NCBI GenBank assembly: GCA_022009995.1 | Contig: CP091734.1 | Span: 1,302,001-1,366,000 of the forward strand | Source: Clostridiales bacterium | GTDB taxonomy: Bacteria; Bacillota; Clostridia; Christensenellales; CAG-917 | Length of the DNA: 64,000 nucleotides | Direction: 5' to 3' | Shown: positions 36,468 through 46,157 of the stretch, piece by piece | Position numbering within the stretch: position 1 is the stretch's first letter | Layout: every line of letters begins with the position of its first letter | Translations under genes and position numbers: made by a program | The notes under the pieces: generated by a model | What the model saw: only the letters and a program-made list of their open reading frames with translations | The model's database searches: none | What the model was told of the DNA's origin: nothing

Positions 36468-37634
36468 ATGGCACAAACTGATTTATATAAAGTATTGGGC
36501 GTCGAAAAAACGGCGACCGCCGACGAAATTAAGTCGGCTTACAGAAAACTTGCGAAAAAATATCATCCCGATATGTACACCACCGCAAGCGACGACGAAA
36601 AGAAAAAAGCCGAAGAAAAATTTAAGGAAATCAACCACGCTTACGAGGTTTTGTCCGACACCGAAAAGCGCAAAGTTTACGACACTTACGGCTCGGAAGA
36701 TCCGCAATCTGCGTTCACGGGCGGCACCGGCGGTTTCTGGGGCGGCTCGGGTATGGACGGTATGGACATCGACCTTGGCGACATTTTTTCAAGTTTCTTC
36801 GGGGGGGGCGGCAGTCCGTTCGGCTCGTCCCGCGGCAAAAAATCGACGCGAGCCGTGCAGGGCGAAGATATCCGCTTAAACCTTACGCTTACGTTTGAAG
36901 AAGCGGCGTTCGGTTGCGAAAAGGAAATCAAATATAAACGCACGGAAAATTGCCCCGACTGCAAAGGTACGGGCGCAAAAGGCGGCGTAACGAAGACTTG
37001 TACGAAATGTAACGGCACGGGCGTCGTGAACAGCGTGAAGCGCACTCCGCTTGGTCAATTCTCGACGCAGACCGTTTGCCCGGATTGCGGCGGCACTGGA
37101 CGTATTATCGTTGAAAAATGCCCGAAATGCAACGGAAAAGGCAGGATTTCATCCGAAAAAACCCTTAAAGTTGTCGTTCCCGCAGGTATCGACGACGGTC
37201 AACGCATGACTTATTACAACGAAGGCGAGGCAGGTTATAACGGCGGCCCCGCAGGCAGCGCGGTCGTTTTCATCACCGTCAAACCGCATAAATTCTTTGT
37301 AAGGAAAGGCACCGATTTGTATCTCGATTATCCTATTACGATGATTCAGGCGGCGCTCGGTTGCAGGGTACAAATCCCGACTCTCAAAGACAGTGCGGAA
37401 CTTGAAATCCCCGCCGGCACGCAAAGCGGCACCGTTTTCCGCATAAGGAACAAAGGCATCAAACATCTGAAACTGAAAGAATACGGCGATTTGTACGTCA
37501 ACGTCGTTGTGGAAGTCCCGCAAAAACTCACCGCGGAACAACGCGACCTGTTGTACAAACTCGATAGTACCTCAACCCCGAAGCAGTATCCGAAAGACTG
37601 CTTTCAAGGACAAAATGTAAAGGGGCGTACATAA
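36468..37634 (+). CDS. dnaJ: Chaperone DnaJ (Hsp40)
   Basis: 388 aa type I J-protein. The J domain has YKVLGVEKTATADEIKSAYR and KKYHPD (HPD at about residue 36). A Gly/Phe-rich linker follows (GGTGGFWGGSGMDG), then four zinc-finger repeats (CPDCKGTG, CTKCNGTG, CPDCGGTG, CPKCNGKG; residues 160-230) and the C-terminal client-binding domains. The last 24 residues (STSTPKQYPKDCFQGQNVKG) look off; a one-base addition near 37592 would give PKKTAFKDKM with stop at 37620. No ribosome-binding site is obvious; prmA begins at the next base. Confidence 0.95.
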   Translation: MAQTDLYKVLGVEKTATADEIKSAYRKLAKKYHPDMYTTASDDEKKKAEEKFKEINHAYEVLSDTEKRKVYDTYGSEDPQSAFTGGTGGFWGGSGMDGMDIDLGDIFSSFFGGGGSPFGSSRGKKSTRAVQGEDIRLNLTLTFEEAAFGCEKEIKYKRTENCPDCKGTGAKGGVTKTCTKCNGTGVVNSVKRTPLGQFSTQTVCPDCGGTGRIIVEKCPKCNGKGRISSEKTLKVVVPAGIDDGQRMTYYNEGEAGYNGGPAGSAVVFITVKPHKFFVRKGTDLYLDYPITMIQAALGCRVQIPTLKDSAELEIPAGTQSGTVFRIRNKGIKHLKLKEYGDLYVNVVVEVPQKLTAEQRDLLYKLDSTSTPKQYPKDCFQGQNVKGRT

Positions 37635-38568
37635 ATGAAATGGTATGAAGTTACGCTTGTATCAACCCATGAGGGCGCGGATTTATTTGCCGACGCTCTC
37701 TTTTCGGTTGGATGCGGCGGCGTTTCGATTTACGATAAGCAGGACATCGTCGCGCTTTACGACAGCGACATCGTCTGGGATTACATCGACGAAAATCTTG
37801 TGAACAACCTTGACGACAGAGTGTTTGTGAAAGGCATTATCGGCGAAGAAGAAAAACCGAAGTGTTGCAAAAAATCGCCGAAGAAATTGAAAATTTGAAG
37901 AAAAATTCCCCGTTTAACCTTGGAAGCGGCGAAATTATTGTAAATTCTATTGACGACGAAGACTGGAAAAACGAATGGAAAAAGTATTATAAACCCATCG
38001 TTACGAAGTCGGTTACCGTCGTTCCCGTATGGATAAAATACAATAAAATTTCCGACAAGGAAAAAATCCTTTGGATAAATCCCGGCATGGCGTTCGGCAC
38101 GGGTGAGCACGAAACGACGAAAATGTGTCTGGACCTTCTCGGCGAAATCGACGTGAGCGGCAAAACCGTTATCGACGTCGGGACGGGCAGCGGTATCCTT
38201 GGAATCGCGTCGATACTTTCAGGCGCGAAAAGCGCGTATATGTGCGACATCGACAGCACCGCAATCGACACCGCAAAGAAAACGCGAGGCTCAATAACGT
38301 GTCCGACCGCTGTGAAATCGAGCGCGCCGACCTTCTGGAAAAGAGCAAAGAACCCGCCGACGTCGTTTTTGCAAACATTACGGCGGACATTCTCATAAGA
38401 CTTTCAAAGGATATCGGAAGATTTTTGAAAGACGACGGCACGATAATTCTGTCGGGCATCATACACGCAAGATTAGACGAAGTAAAAAGTGCTTATGAAA
38501 ACTGCGGTTTCAAATTCGTCAGACACGTTCGCGACGGCGAATGGAACGCGCTTGAATTCAAAAAATAA
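37635..38568 (+). CDS. prmA: Ribosomal protein L11 methyltransferase PrmA, two frameshifts
   Basis: About 311 aa SAM-dependent enzyme trimethylating ribosomal protein L11. N-terminal L11-binding domain MKWYEVTLVSTHEGADLFAD; linker DWKNEWKKYYKPIVT; catalytic domain INPGMAFGTGEHETTKMCLD (about 165), VIDVGTGSGILGIASILSGA (about 190), and VVFANITADILIRLSKDI (about 245). A losses near 37855 (EKTEVLQKIAEE) and 38274 (TAKENARLNN) break the frame. Positioned as usual between dnaJ and rsmE. Confidence 0.93.
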
Positions 38569-39270
38569 TGGAAATCAGACGTTTACACGCAAACTTAAAC
38601 GATTTTAACGACGGCGTTTTTGAAATTTCCGGCGACGAGTTTAACTACGCCGTGAAAGTCCTGCGCCAAAAACAAGGCTTTTCGGTCATCGTGAACGTCG
38701 GCGACGGATACGATTACATAGGCGTTATTACCGAAATCAAAAAAGACCGCTTATGTGTCAAAGTGTCGGAAAAGGTCGAAAACCCCGCGACGCCGAAAAA
38801 TAAAATCACCTTATATCAGGGAAGTTGCAAACTCGGCAAAAACGATTTCATCGTGCAAAAGGCGGTGGAACTCGGCGTGAGTCGCATCGTATTTTTCACA
38901 AGCGACTTTGTCGTAGAAAAGGACGTCAACCTTGAAAGACTTAATAAAATCGCAAAAGAAGCGTTGAAACAATGCGACAGGGCGGACGAAGTAACGGTGG
39001 AACTTTCGACTTTCGACAATGCCGTAAACGCCGCCGAAAACGGTATTATTTTTTTTTGAAGGCGACTGCGATTTGTCGGTTAATGAAATTCCGTCCGACG
39101 TTAAATCGTATTTTGTCGGCAGCGAAGGCGGTTTTTCCGAAAAAGAAATATCGCTTGCAAAAGAAAAGGGAATAAAAACCGTATCGCTCGGAAAGCGCAT
39201 ATTGCGCGCGGAAACGGCGTCGGTTGTCGCGACGACTCTCGTGCAACTGAAAACGGGAGGGCTTTTATGA
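38568..39270 (+). CDS. rsmE: 16S rRNA m3U1498 methyltransferase RsmE, frameshifted
   Basis: About 233 aa SPOUT methyltransferase for U1498 of 16S rRNA. PUA-like N-terminal domain (RRLHANLNDFN, YAVKVLRQKQGF), then QGSCKLGKNDFIVQKAVELG (about 86) and the SAM-binding knot YFVGSEGGFSEKEISLA with LGKRILRAETASVVA. One extra T in a run of nine T's near 39055 cuts it; with eight T's the frame reads GIIFFEGDCDL. The ATG overlaps the prmA stop (TAATG). Confidence 0.94.
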
Positions 39271-40493
39271 AAGTTTGCGTATTCACGCTCGGCTGCAAAG
39301 TCAACCGATACGAAAGCGACGTGATAATCAATAAACTTATCGAGCGCGGCTACGAAGTTACCGAAAACCTGGAAAAAGCCGATTATTACGTCATAAACAC
39401 CTGCGCGGTTACCGCTGAGGCGGAGAAAAAATCCCGTCAGTGCGTTGCGCGCGTCAAAAAACAAAACCCCGACGCAAAAATTCTCATTTGCGGTTGCGCG
39501 TCCGAAAACAACGCAAAACAGTTTGAAAAAGACGGCGTCGTATACGTTTCCGGCACTGCGAAAAAAGATTTGCTGTCGTTACTTCCCGAAAGCGGCGTCA
39601 ACGTTGAAGACATTCCGAAAAGTTACGAAGAATCGGGCTTTGCCGAAAACGTCAGGACAAGGGCATACGTCAAAATTCAGGACGGCTGCAACAACTTTTG
39701 CAGTTATTGTCTGATCCCGTACGTTCGCGGAAGAAGCAGAAGCCGCGCGCTTGACAAAGTCGTGGAAGAAGTCAGAAGCGTACCCGAAAACATAAAAGAA
39801 ATCGTGCTCACGGGCATTGATATTTCGTCCTACGGAAAGGATATCGGGTTGTCGCTCAAAGACCTTATTCTTGCGCTTTCGGACGTCGATAAGCGAATCC
39901 GCCTCGGCAGTTTTGAAATGAATATCATCGACGACGGATTGCTGAACGCATTGAAAGGGCTAAGACACTTTTGTCCGCATTTTCATCTTTCCTTGCAGTC
40001 CGGCAGCGACGAAGTGTTAAGGACGATGAACCGCCATTACAAAACAAAAGATTACCTTGAAAGGGTGCGGCTCATAAGAAAGTATTTTCCGCTTGCGGGC
40101 ATTACGACCGACGTAATCGTAGGTTTCCCGACCGAAACGGACGAGGAATTTTTAATTTCAAAAGAATTTGTGAAAAGCGTCGGATTTTCTGACGTCCACT
40201 GTTTCCCGTATTCGCCGAGAAAGGGCACGGCCTCTTATAAAAAGTATAAACCGCTTGACTCGTCCGTAATCGACGGTCGTATGAAAGAAATGCTGGAAAT
40301 CAAAGAAAACCTTAAAAAGGACTTTTTATTAAAGAACGTCGGCGCGACTCACGAGGTGCTTTTTGAGGAGTACGAAAACGGCTATTGCGCCGGGTACAGC
40401 GAAAATTACATAAGGTTTTACGACAAAACCGCAAAACCCGACGAAATCAGAAAAATCACCGGAAAAGCGCAAATCTTTGACGGTTTAATGTAA
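39267..40493 (+). CDS. mtaB: tRNA t6A37 methylthiotransferase MtaB
   Basis: 408 aa radical SAM methylthiotransferase turning t6A37 into ms2t6A in tRNAs reading ANN codons. The N-terminal MTTase domain has cysteines in FTLGCKVNRYESD, INTCAVTAEAEKKSRQC and ILICGCASEN; the radical SAM cluster motif is CNNFCSYCLIPYVRGRSRSR (about 148). A C-terminal TRAM-like segment follows (VGATHEVLFEEYENGYCAGY). Complete, 408 residues. It overlaps rsmE by 4 bp. Confidence 0.95.
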   Translation: MKVCVFTLGCKVNRYESDVIINKLIERGYEVTENLEKADYYVINTCAVTAEAEKKSRQCVARVKKQNPDAKILICGCASENNAKQFEKDGVVYVSGTAKKDLLSLLPESGVNVEDIPKSYEESGFAENVRTRAYVKIQDGCNNFCSYCLIPYVRGRSRSRALDKVVEEVRSVPENIKEIVLTGIDISSYGKDIGLSLKDLILALSDVDKRIRLGSFEMNIIDDGLLNALKGLRHFCPHFHLSLQSGSDEVLRTMNRHYKTKDYLERVRLIRKYFPLAGITTDVIVGFPTETDEEFLISKEFVKSVGFSDVHCFPYSPRKGTASYKKYKPLDSSVIDGRMKEMLEIKENLKKDFLLKNVGATHEVLFEEYENGYCAGYSENYIRFYDKTAKPDEIRKITGKAQIFDGLM

Positions 40494-40527
40494 AATTATT
40501 ATAAAAAACAAGCGAAAGGAGAATAGT

Positions 40528-40878
40528 ATGTGCGTATTTTGCAAGATTATCGCGGGTGAAATCCCCTCGACAAAAGTTTATGAAGACGAAGATATGATTA
40601 TTATCAAGGACATCAATCCGCAGGCGAAAATCCATTACCTTATGATCCCGAAGGAGCATTTCGCGGATATCACCGAAATGAACGAAAAACAGGCGGCGAC
40701 TCTTTCGAGAATGCTGTTGAAACTCGGAAAAATGACCGACGAACTGGGGCTTCAAAACGGTTTCCGCATCGTGTCGAACAAAGGCGAAGACGGCTGTCAA
40801 TCCGTGCCGCATCTGCATATCCATATCTTAGGCGGCGAAACTTTCGGAGAAAATGGCGTAAAAGTAATTTTCGCTTGA
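40528..40878 (+). CDS. HIT-family nucleotide hydrolase (HinT-like)
   Basis: 116 aa histidine-triad hydrolase, probably a purine nucleoside phosphoramidase. The signature HLHIHILGG is at residues 94-102, with MCVFCKIIAGEIPSTKVYED at the N-terminus; the CxxC (residues 2-5) often binds zinc in this family. AAAGGAG precedes the ATG. The rpsU promoter overlaps its stop codon. Confidence 0.94.
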   Translation: MCVFCKIIAGEIPSTKVYEDEDMIIIKDINPQAKIHYLMIPKEHFADITEMNEKQAATLSRMLLKLGKMTDELGLQNGFRIVSNKGEDGCQSVPHLHIHILGGETFGENGVKVIFA

Positions 40879-40902
40879 CAAATGGAAATGAATTTATATA
40901 AT
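40875..40902 (+). promoter_or_regulatory. Promoter of rpsU
   Basis: TTGACA (40875-40880), a 16-bp spacer and TATAAT (40897-40902). The -35 box overlaps the stop codon of the HIT gene. Confidence 0.8.
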
Positions 40903-40950
40903 AAATAATGTTGCTTGCAACAAATACTCAAAAAAGGCGGTGAATAAAAG

Positions 40951-41130
40951 ATGTCAACTGTTAAAGTCGGTGAAAATGAATCGATCGATAACGCTCTCCG
41001 CCGTTTTAAGAGAAAATGCGCGCGTGACGGTATCATCGGCGATCTTCGTAAACGCGAAGCGTACGAAAAGCCCAGCGTAAAACGCAAGAAAAAGGCAGAA
41101 GCAGCGCGCAAGCGTATGTACAAAAACTAA
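40951..41130 (+). CDS. rpsU: 30S ribosomal protein S21
   Basis: 59 aa bS21, a small basic protein of the 30S platform. MSTVKVGENESIDNALRRFK is diagnostic, followed by RKCARDGIIGDLRKREAYEK and a lysine/arginine-rich tail ending RKRMYKN. AAGGCGG lies about 10 nt upstream of the ATG. It closes the heat-shock/translation block and has its own promoter and terminator. Confidence 0.97.
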   Translation: MSTVKVGENESIDNALRRFKRKCARDGIIGDLRKREAYEKPSVKRKKKAEAARKRMYKN

Positions 41131-41140
41131 TTTGGTTTTC

Positions 41141-41172
41141 ACGACAATCCGCAAGGGTTGTCGTATTTTTTT
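41141..41172 (+). terminator. Terminator after rpsU
   Basis: A 10-bp stem ACGACAATCC/GGGTTGTCGT (one G-U), tetraloop GCAA, then seven T's. Confidence 0.88.
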
Positions 41173-41253
41173 ATTTCAAGGTTGCTTTTTGTTTCTATCC
41201 ATATAATTTGTGATATAATGAATTTGTAATAACACTGATAGGAGGGAACAATT

Positions 41254-42139
41254 ATGTTATTGACACTTGCATTATCGCGTCCGCACACCACGACGCCAGA
41301 AATGCTTGAACAGGCAATGCAATGCCCCGGCGATCCCGTTTTCGGATTGAAATGGTACATTGTGCCGCTTTTCGTCATCTGGCTTTTTCTCATAGTCAAT
41401 GAAATCAGGCAAAAACGTTTCAGCGTCGTATTCGGCGCGGCGGCATTCTGGCTTTGGGACGTTTTCAACGAAACCTGGAACGCAATGGTTTACGCCACGA
41501 CCGGACAGCCCGTATGGGGCACGACGGCGGCAGGCGGCAGCGCGTTGCAAATCCTTGTCGGGTACAATATCGAAATATCCTTTATGTTCTTCATTCTTGG
41601 TATGCTCACTTGCAAACTTCTCAAAACGACCGAAGGATACGAAGGACAAGGCTTTTTCGACGCCAACAAGAACTGGCTTGACGATCCGAACAATATGTAT
41701 TATAAGGCGAACAAGAAAGTCGGAACTTGCGCCCGAAGAATACAAGACGAAGGTAAAAGCAATTCTCGGTCGTATCGGCGTCATCGTTTTCGGAAGCATT
41801 GCTGCGGTTATCATTGAAATTTTGCTGAACAAATGCAACGTTCTTACCTGGGAAAAACCCTGGTGGCAACCGAACTTCCCGTTCATACTTTTCCTTATCG
41901 GGTACGTTCCGTTTTACGTTGCGGCGGTCGTCATTCACGATTTGCCGAGAAAATGGCAGCTTATCGGGCTTGGCGCGATATTATTCGTCGTCGTATTGTT
42001 GCTTATTATTTCGGGTTCACTCGGTATGCTTAGTCATCAGACCGACGGACACGGCAACTGGATCGGAAATTCTGCGATGGCGACAACGGAATTATCAGAG
42101 CGATACTTCGCGTATAAATCGTCATTTTTTACAAGATAA
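41254..42139 (+). CDS. Uncharacterised polytopic membrane protein, frameshifted
   Basis: About 294 aa; no family recognised. The N-terminal half contains three or four membrane helices (WYIVPLFVIWLFLIVNEI, VVFGAAAFWLWDVF, IEISFMFFILGMLTCKLL), a soluble loop around residues 140-175, and at least three more helices (VIVFGSIAAVIIEIL, FILFLIGYVPFYVAAVVIH, LIGLGAILFVVVLLLII). Conserved-looking polar residues sit in WDVFNETWNAMVYATTGQPV. The frame slips near 41720 (one extra or two missing bases) before LAPEEYKTKVKAIL. A strong AGGAGGG site precedes the ATG. A weak, wobble-rich terminator lies at 42141-42166. Confidence 0.65.
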
Positions 42140-42176
42140 AGGCGGGCAGATGTCCGTCTTTTTTTTGTCATTTGTT

Positions 42177-42204
42177 TTGACAATAAGAAAAATTGTTGTA
42201 TCAT
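42177..42204 (+). promoter_or_regulatory. Promoter ending at a leaderless start
   Basis: TTGACA (42177-42182), a 16-bp spacer and TATCAT (42199-42204). The expected start of transcription falls on or next to the ATG at 42211, with no room for a ribosome-binding site. Confidence 0.6.
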
Positions 42205-42210
42205 TATTGT

Positions 42211-43066
42211 ATGAAAGAATATGGAAAAGGAAAAATGGCGGCAATAATTATCACGGTCATACTTGTCGCTGCGATTATCGGCGTTTCGTCGTGGCTTATC
42301 GCAGTGACTGTAAAAAGCGGCAAATACAATCTCATAAAAGTTAAAAAATCGGGTGTCCCTAATGCTGTTTCGGGCGATCCCGAAGAATACGACGTCGAGG
42401 TCAACGGTATAAATATGCATTATGCCGTGATGGGCAAAGGCTCGCCGCTGATACTTATTCACGGCAACGGCGGCTCGCACGAGGAACTTATGGGACTTAT
42501 GCGATATTTCGCAAACGATTATCGGGTGTATGCGCCGGACAGTCGCAATCAGGGCAAAGCGGCACGTCGGACGAACTGTCGTACAAACTTATGGCAAGCG
42601 ACTACAAGGCGTTTATCGACGCGCTGAACATTGAAAAACCGCTTGTCATCGGACACAGTGACGGCGGCATAATCGCAATTCAGATGTCGATGGATTACCC
42701 GACGCTCTTAAAAGGCTTCGTCGCATTCGGCGCAAATTCTCGTCCCTCTGGACTGCGCTCGTACTTCACGACGTGGGCGAAAAGGAAATACAAAAAAACC
42801 AACGATCCGCTTTATCGGATTATGATCGAAGAGCCCGACTTTTCGGAAGAACAACTCGGCAAAATCACAACGCCGGCATATATCGTCGCGGGGGAATTCG
42901 ACATCGTGAAACTCGAAGACACCGTGTATCTTCACGAAAACATAAAATCAAGCAAGATCGCGATATTGAAATGGGCGGATCACAGCACCTGCCGCACCGT
43001 CCCCGAAATCGGCTACAAGGTCGCGAACGAGTTTCAAAACTCTTTAATTTTCAAAACAACGAATAA
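42211..43066 (+). CDS. Membrane-anchored alpha/beta hydrolase, frameshifted
   Basis: About 285 aa alpha/beta-hydrolase with an N-terminal membrane anchor (AAIIITVILVAAIIGVSSWL). The oxyanion stretch LILIHGNGGSHEEL (about residue 80), the nucleophile elbow GHSDGG (about 147), the acid region YIVAGEFDIVKL (about 220) and the final His in WADHSTCRTVPE (about 253) form the catalytic set. An A lost from AAAA near 42558 splits it. As read, the second half runs on to 43265 through a terminator and into phoR; a further slip near 43030 would end it at the TAA at 43064-43066. Substrate unknown. Confidence 0.8.
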
Positions 43067-43091
43067 AAAACCACGCATATTGCGTGGTTTT
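43067..43091 (+). terminator. Terminator between the hydrolase and phoR
   Basis: An 11-bp perfect stem AAAACCACGCA/TGCGTGGTTTT with a TAT loop and T-rich flanks on both sides, so it can serve both convergent units. Confidence 0.85.
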
Positions 43092-43111
43092 CATTTTATT
43101 TTTCGGGTTTT

Positions 43112-44791
43112 TTATTTTTTGAATGAAACGGTGATTTCCGTACCCGCGCCGAGCGTCGACGACAGGGTGAGTTTTGCGCCGTACAGTTCCGCAACGTGCT
43201 TCACAATCGAAAGCCCGAGTCCGGTGCCGCCTGTTTCGCGCGAGCGGGATTTGTTCACTCGGTAAAACCTTTCAAAAATTCTCGATTGATTTTCTTCGTC
43301 GATGCCGATGCCGTCGTCTTTCACTTTGAGCGTAACTTTGTCCGACTTCTCGTCAACGGAAACGAACACGTGACCGCCGTCCTCGTTGTAGCGCACCGCG
43401 TTTTCCATAAGGTTTTTGACAAGTTCGTACGCGTGGTCTTTTTCCATTTCGACAACGCCTTCGCCCGAAATTTCGATATTGACGTTTTTGTCGCGGGCAA
43501 GGGCGGAGATACTTTCTTCCGCGTCGTACGCAACCGCGACAAGGTCGACTTTTTCGACAATCGGCGTTTTTGTGGTTTCGAGTTTCGACAGGTTGAGCAT
43601 ATCGTCGATGAGCGACACGACGCGGTTGACTTCCTTGTCGATTTTTGAGGAAAGCGTCCTGATATCGTCGTCTTTCGACTTCATTCCGATGACGTCGTTG
43701 AAACCTTTGATTGCGGTAAGCGGTGTTTTGAGTTCGTGCGAGGCGTTTGCAAAAAACTCGCTGCGGATTTCTTCGCCGTGTTTCACCGCGGTGATATCGG
43801 ACAGCACGATTATCGTCATGCCGCCGTCCAGACAACGTATCGACGTGAGATATACGTCGTGCGCCGCCGTCGTGAATTCAAAGACCTTGTTTATGCGCTC
43901 GTTCACGGCGTCGGAAACCGCGGAAATAAACTTTTCGTTTGCGGAAAGGACGGTGTAGTTTGAAGAAATCGCGTCGTTTTTGACGTCAAAGACGAGTTTT
44001 GCGTTGTCGTTCATGACTTCGATATTCCCGTTCGCGGTAATAACGACGATGCCGTCGGACACGTTGTTCAGAATATAATCGAGTTTTTTGTTGTCCTCGG
44101 AAACCGTCGTTATCGTGTCGGAAAGTTTTTCGCCGATATCGTTGATTTCCGACAGCATTTTGTTGATTTCGGGGTCTTTTTCGGACGGCGTGGACGGCGT
44201 AAACGTGCCGTTGTTCAACGCGATAAGGTTGTTTTTTATTTCAGCCATAGGCTTCACAAGGCTTTTTGTCAGCACGACGCTTAAAATAACCGCCGCGATA
44301 ATTGCCGCAATCAGAACGTAAAAGTTCGGAAGAATCGTGCTTGTCGCGTAAAGGTTCACGCTGTCGACCGGGGTTGAAACCCGCACGAATACGTAGTCGT
44401 CCGATGACAAGTCGACTTTCACCGCAGAGTACACCATATCCTTGTTCGTCGTGTTCGAGCGGCGGGTAACGGCAACGGGTTTTCCGTGCAAGGCGGCAAC
44501 GATTTCTTCGCGGTCGATGTGGTTTTCCATGTTTGAAACGTCCGCCGTTTCGCTGTCGGACAAAACTTTGCCGGCTTTGTCGACGACGGTAACGCGGTAG
44601 TCTTTGGGGACGTTTTTCACGACTTTGTCGGAAGACGTGTAATTTTCGGCGTAAATGTTTGTAACGTCGATTATTCTTTCTTCGGCTTGTTTTTTATTGA
44701 TTAATTTTGTGATCGATATGCCGCTCAAAAACAAAATAAGCAGGGCAAACACGACGATTATAACGTTTGTAACGATAATTTTCTTTTTCAT
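43112..44791 (-). CDS. phoR: Phosphate sensor histidine kinase PhoR
   Basis: 559 aa membrane histidine kinase of the Pho system. Two membrane helices (about residues 5-27 and 155-175) flank an extracytoplasmic domain; HAMP-like and PAS regions follow (LDYILNNVSDGIVVITANGN, about 240). The phospho-acceptor H-box is FFANASHELKTPLTAIKGF (about 345), and the ATPase boxes are LMENAVRYNEDGG (N, about 465), VKDDGIGIDEENQSRIFERF (G1/F) and GGTGLGLSIVKHVAELYGA (G2). Full length. It ends the pst-pho operon, one base after phoB. Confidence 0.93.
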   Translation of the reverse strand: MKKKIIVTNVIIVVFALLILFLSGISITKLINKKQAEERIIDVTNIYAENYTSSDKVVKNVPKDYRVTVVDKAGKVLSDSETADVSNMENHIDREEIVAALHGKPVAVTRRSNTTNKDMVYSAVKVDLSSDDYVFVRVSTPVDSVNLYATSTILPNFYVLIAAIIAAVILSVVLTKSLVKPMAEIKNNLIALNNGTFTPSTPSEKDPEINKMLSEINDIGEKLSDTITTVSEDNKKLDYILNNVSDGIVVITANGNIEVMNDNAKLVFDVKNDAISSNYTVLSANEKFISAVSDAVNERINKVFEFTTAAHDVYLTSIRCLDGGMTIIVLSDITAVKHGEEIRSEFFANASHELKTPLTAIKGFNDVIGMKSKDDDIRTLSSKIDKEVNRVVSLIDDMLNLSKLETTKTPIVEKVDLVAVAYDAEESISALARDKNVNIEISGEGVVEMEKDHAYELVKNLMENAVRYNEDGGHVFVSVDEKSDKVTLKVKDDGIGIDEENQSRIFERFYRVNKSRSRETGGTGLGLSIVKHVAELYGAKLTLSSTLGAGTEITVSFKK

Positions 44792-44792
44792 A

Positions 44793-45464
44793 TTATTTAA
44801 GTGAGTATCCGACGCCGCGAACGGTTACGATTTTCGCGTCGGCGTGGCTTATGGCTTTTCTCAGTTCCGCGACGTGAATGTCAAGGGTGCGGGTTTCCCC
44901 GTAGTCCTTTCCCCATACGGCGTCCAGAATATCGTTTCTGCGTACGACGTTTTCGTGGTTTTGAACAAGCAGTTTCAGAAGGTCATATTCCTTGATAGTG
45001 AGTTCGACGGGCGCGTCCGCCACGTAAACTTCGTGCTTAGAATCGTCAATTCTGATATCCTTATACGACAAAACGTCGGTTTTTTTTGCTTTTTTTCTGA
45101 TATTTGCGTTGATTCTTGCGATAATTTCCAAAATTCCGAAAGGCTTTGCGACGTAGTCGTCCGCGCCGAGGTTCAGTCCTTTCACCTTGTCGATTTCCGC
45201 GCCTTTCGCGGACACCATAATGACGGCGACGTCGGAAAGGGCGGGCGTTGATTTTATGCGTTTCAGGATTTCAAAACCGTCTGCACCTTCCAGCATTACG
45301 TCCAGAAGAATAACGTCGGGCGTTGCGTTTTTAAGGGCTGCGAAAAGTTCATTTTCGTTCTGAAAACAATGCGCGTCGAAACTTCCTTCCAACGAGTATG
45401 AATAAACTTCGCGTATGGATTCTTCGTCGTCCACGCAAAACACGACGGGTTTTCTTTCGTTCAT
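44793..45464 (-). CDS. phoB: Response regulator PhoB/PhoP (OmpR family)
   Basis: 223 aa from the ATG at 45464, chosen for its AGGAGAT site; a longer frame would overlap phoU. Receiver domain: VVFCVDDEESIREVY, phospho-acceptor Asp in VILLDVMLEGADGFEIL (about 54), conserved Thr/Ser position in VIMVSAKG and Lys in YVAKPFGILEII (about 104). The winged-helix domain ends in TLDIHVAELRKAISHADAKI and VRGVGYSLK. It should bind the Pho boxes upstream of pstS when phosphorylated by PhoR. Confidence 0.93.
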   Translation of the reverse strand: MNERKPVVFCVDDEESIREVYSYSLEGSFDAHCFQNENELFAALKNATPDVILLDVMLEGADGFEILKRIKSTPALSDVAVIMVSAKGAEIDKVKGLNLGADDYVAKPFGILEIIARINANIRKKAKKTDVLSYKDIRIDDSKHEVYVADAPVELTIKEYDLLKLLVQNHENVVRRNDILDAVWGKDYGETRTLDIHVAELRKAISHADAKIVTVRGVGYSLK

Positions 45465-45472
45465 AATATCTC

Positions 45473-46120
45473 CTAAAATCGTTTTCCCGTTGCGGCGTAT
45501 TCCGCCCATTCGCCGATATTGACGGCGTGGTCGCCGATTCTTTCAAGATACTTTGCAATCATCATAAAAAGTATCGCCTGGTCGGCGGCGTCGGGATTTT
45601 GTCTTATCAGCGCGATTAAATCGTTTTTTACCGTTTCAAAAAGTTTGTCGATGTTATCGTCGCGTTTGTCGAGTTCGCTTGCGGCTTTGACGTCGCGGTT
45701 GATGTAACTTTGCACGCCGTCTTTCACCATGGATACCGCGTATTTCGACATCAGTTCGATATGTTCGGGCTCTTTTATGAAACTTTCGTCCGGAAAATGC
45801 AGTGATATTTCGGCGATATCCGACGCCTGATCGGCAATCCTTTCAAGGTCGGTAATCATTTTGAGCGCAGCGGAAATATCGCGAAAATCGCTTGCGACAG
45901 GGTGTTCCATCAAAAGGATTTTCAAACAATCCTGTTCGATATCTCGTTCCGCCGCGTCGATGTTTTTGTCGTTATCCATTACTTCACGCGCTAATCTTTT
46001 GTCGCGGGTTTTCAACGCTTGCACGGATTTTTCAATGGAAAGTTCCGTTTCGCGACACATTTTCGTCAATTTTCCGAAAACCAGAGCAAGTTCCGCTTCG
46101 TATTTGCTTCTTACACTCAT
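45473..46120 (-). CDS. phoU: Phosphate signalling protein PhoU
   Basis: 215 aa, the tandem three-helix-bundle regulator linking the Pst transporter to PhoR. Family stretches MCRETELSIEKSVQALKTRD, DRDIEQ-type ERDIEQDCLKILLMEHPVA, the metal-binding ITDLERIADQASDIAE (about 95) and its repeat AKYLERIGDHAVNIGEWAEY (about 190) are present. Complete, between pstB and phoB, as is usual. Confidence 0.95.
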   Translation of the reverse strand: MSVRSKYEAELALVFGKLTKMCRETELSIEKSVQALKTRDKRLAREVMDNDKNIDAAERDIEQDCLKILLMEHPVASDFRDISAALKMITDLERIADQASDIAEISLHFPDESFIKEPEHIELMSKYAVSMVKDGVQSYINRDVKAASELDKRDDNIDKLFETVKNDLIALIRQNPDAADQAILFMMIAKYLERIGDHAVNIGEWAEYAATGKRF

Positions 46121-46157
46121 TATATATTATCTCCTTTACGTTTTCAAGTATAATCGA

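Noticed and set aside
37561..37600. Two compensating indels at the end of dnaJ (STST versus STLN)
   Set aside because: The alternative reading needs paired opposite errors within 12 bases; a natural STSTPKQY variant is as likely, so I only noted the possible later slip.
42591..43265. Alpha/beta hydrolase extended to 43265
   Set aside because: The extension reads through a strong terminator and then antisense to phoR; family similarity stops near 43030.
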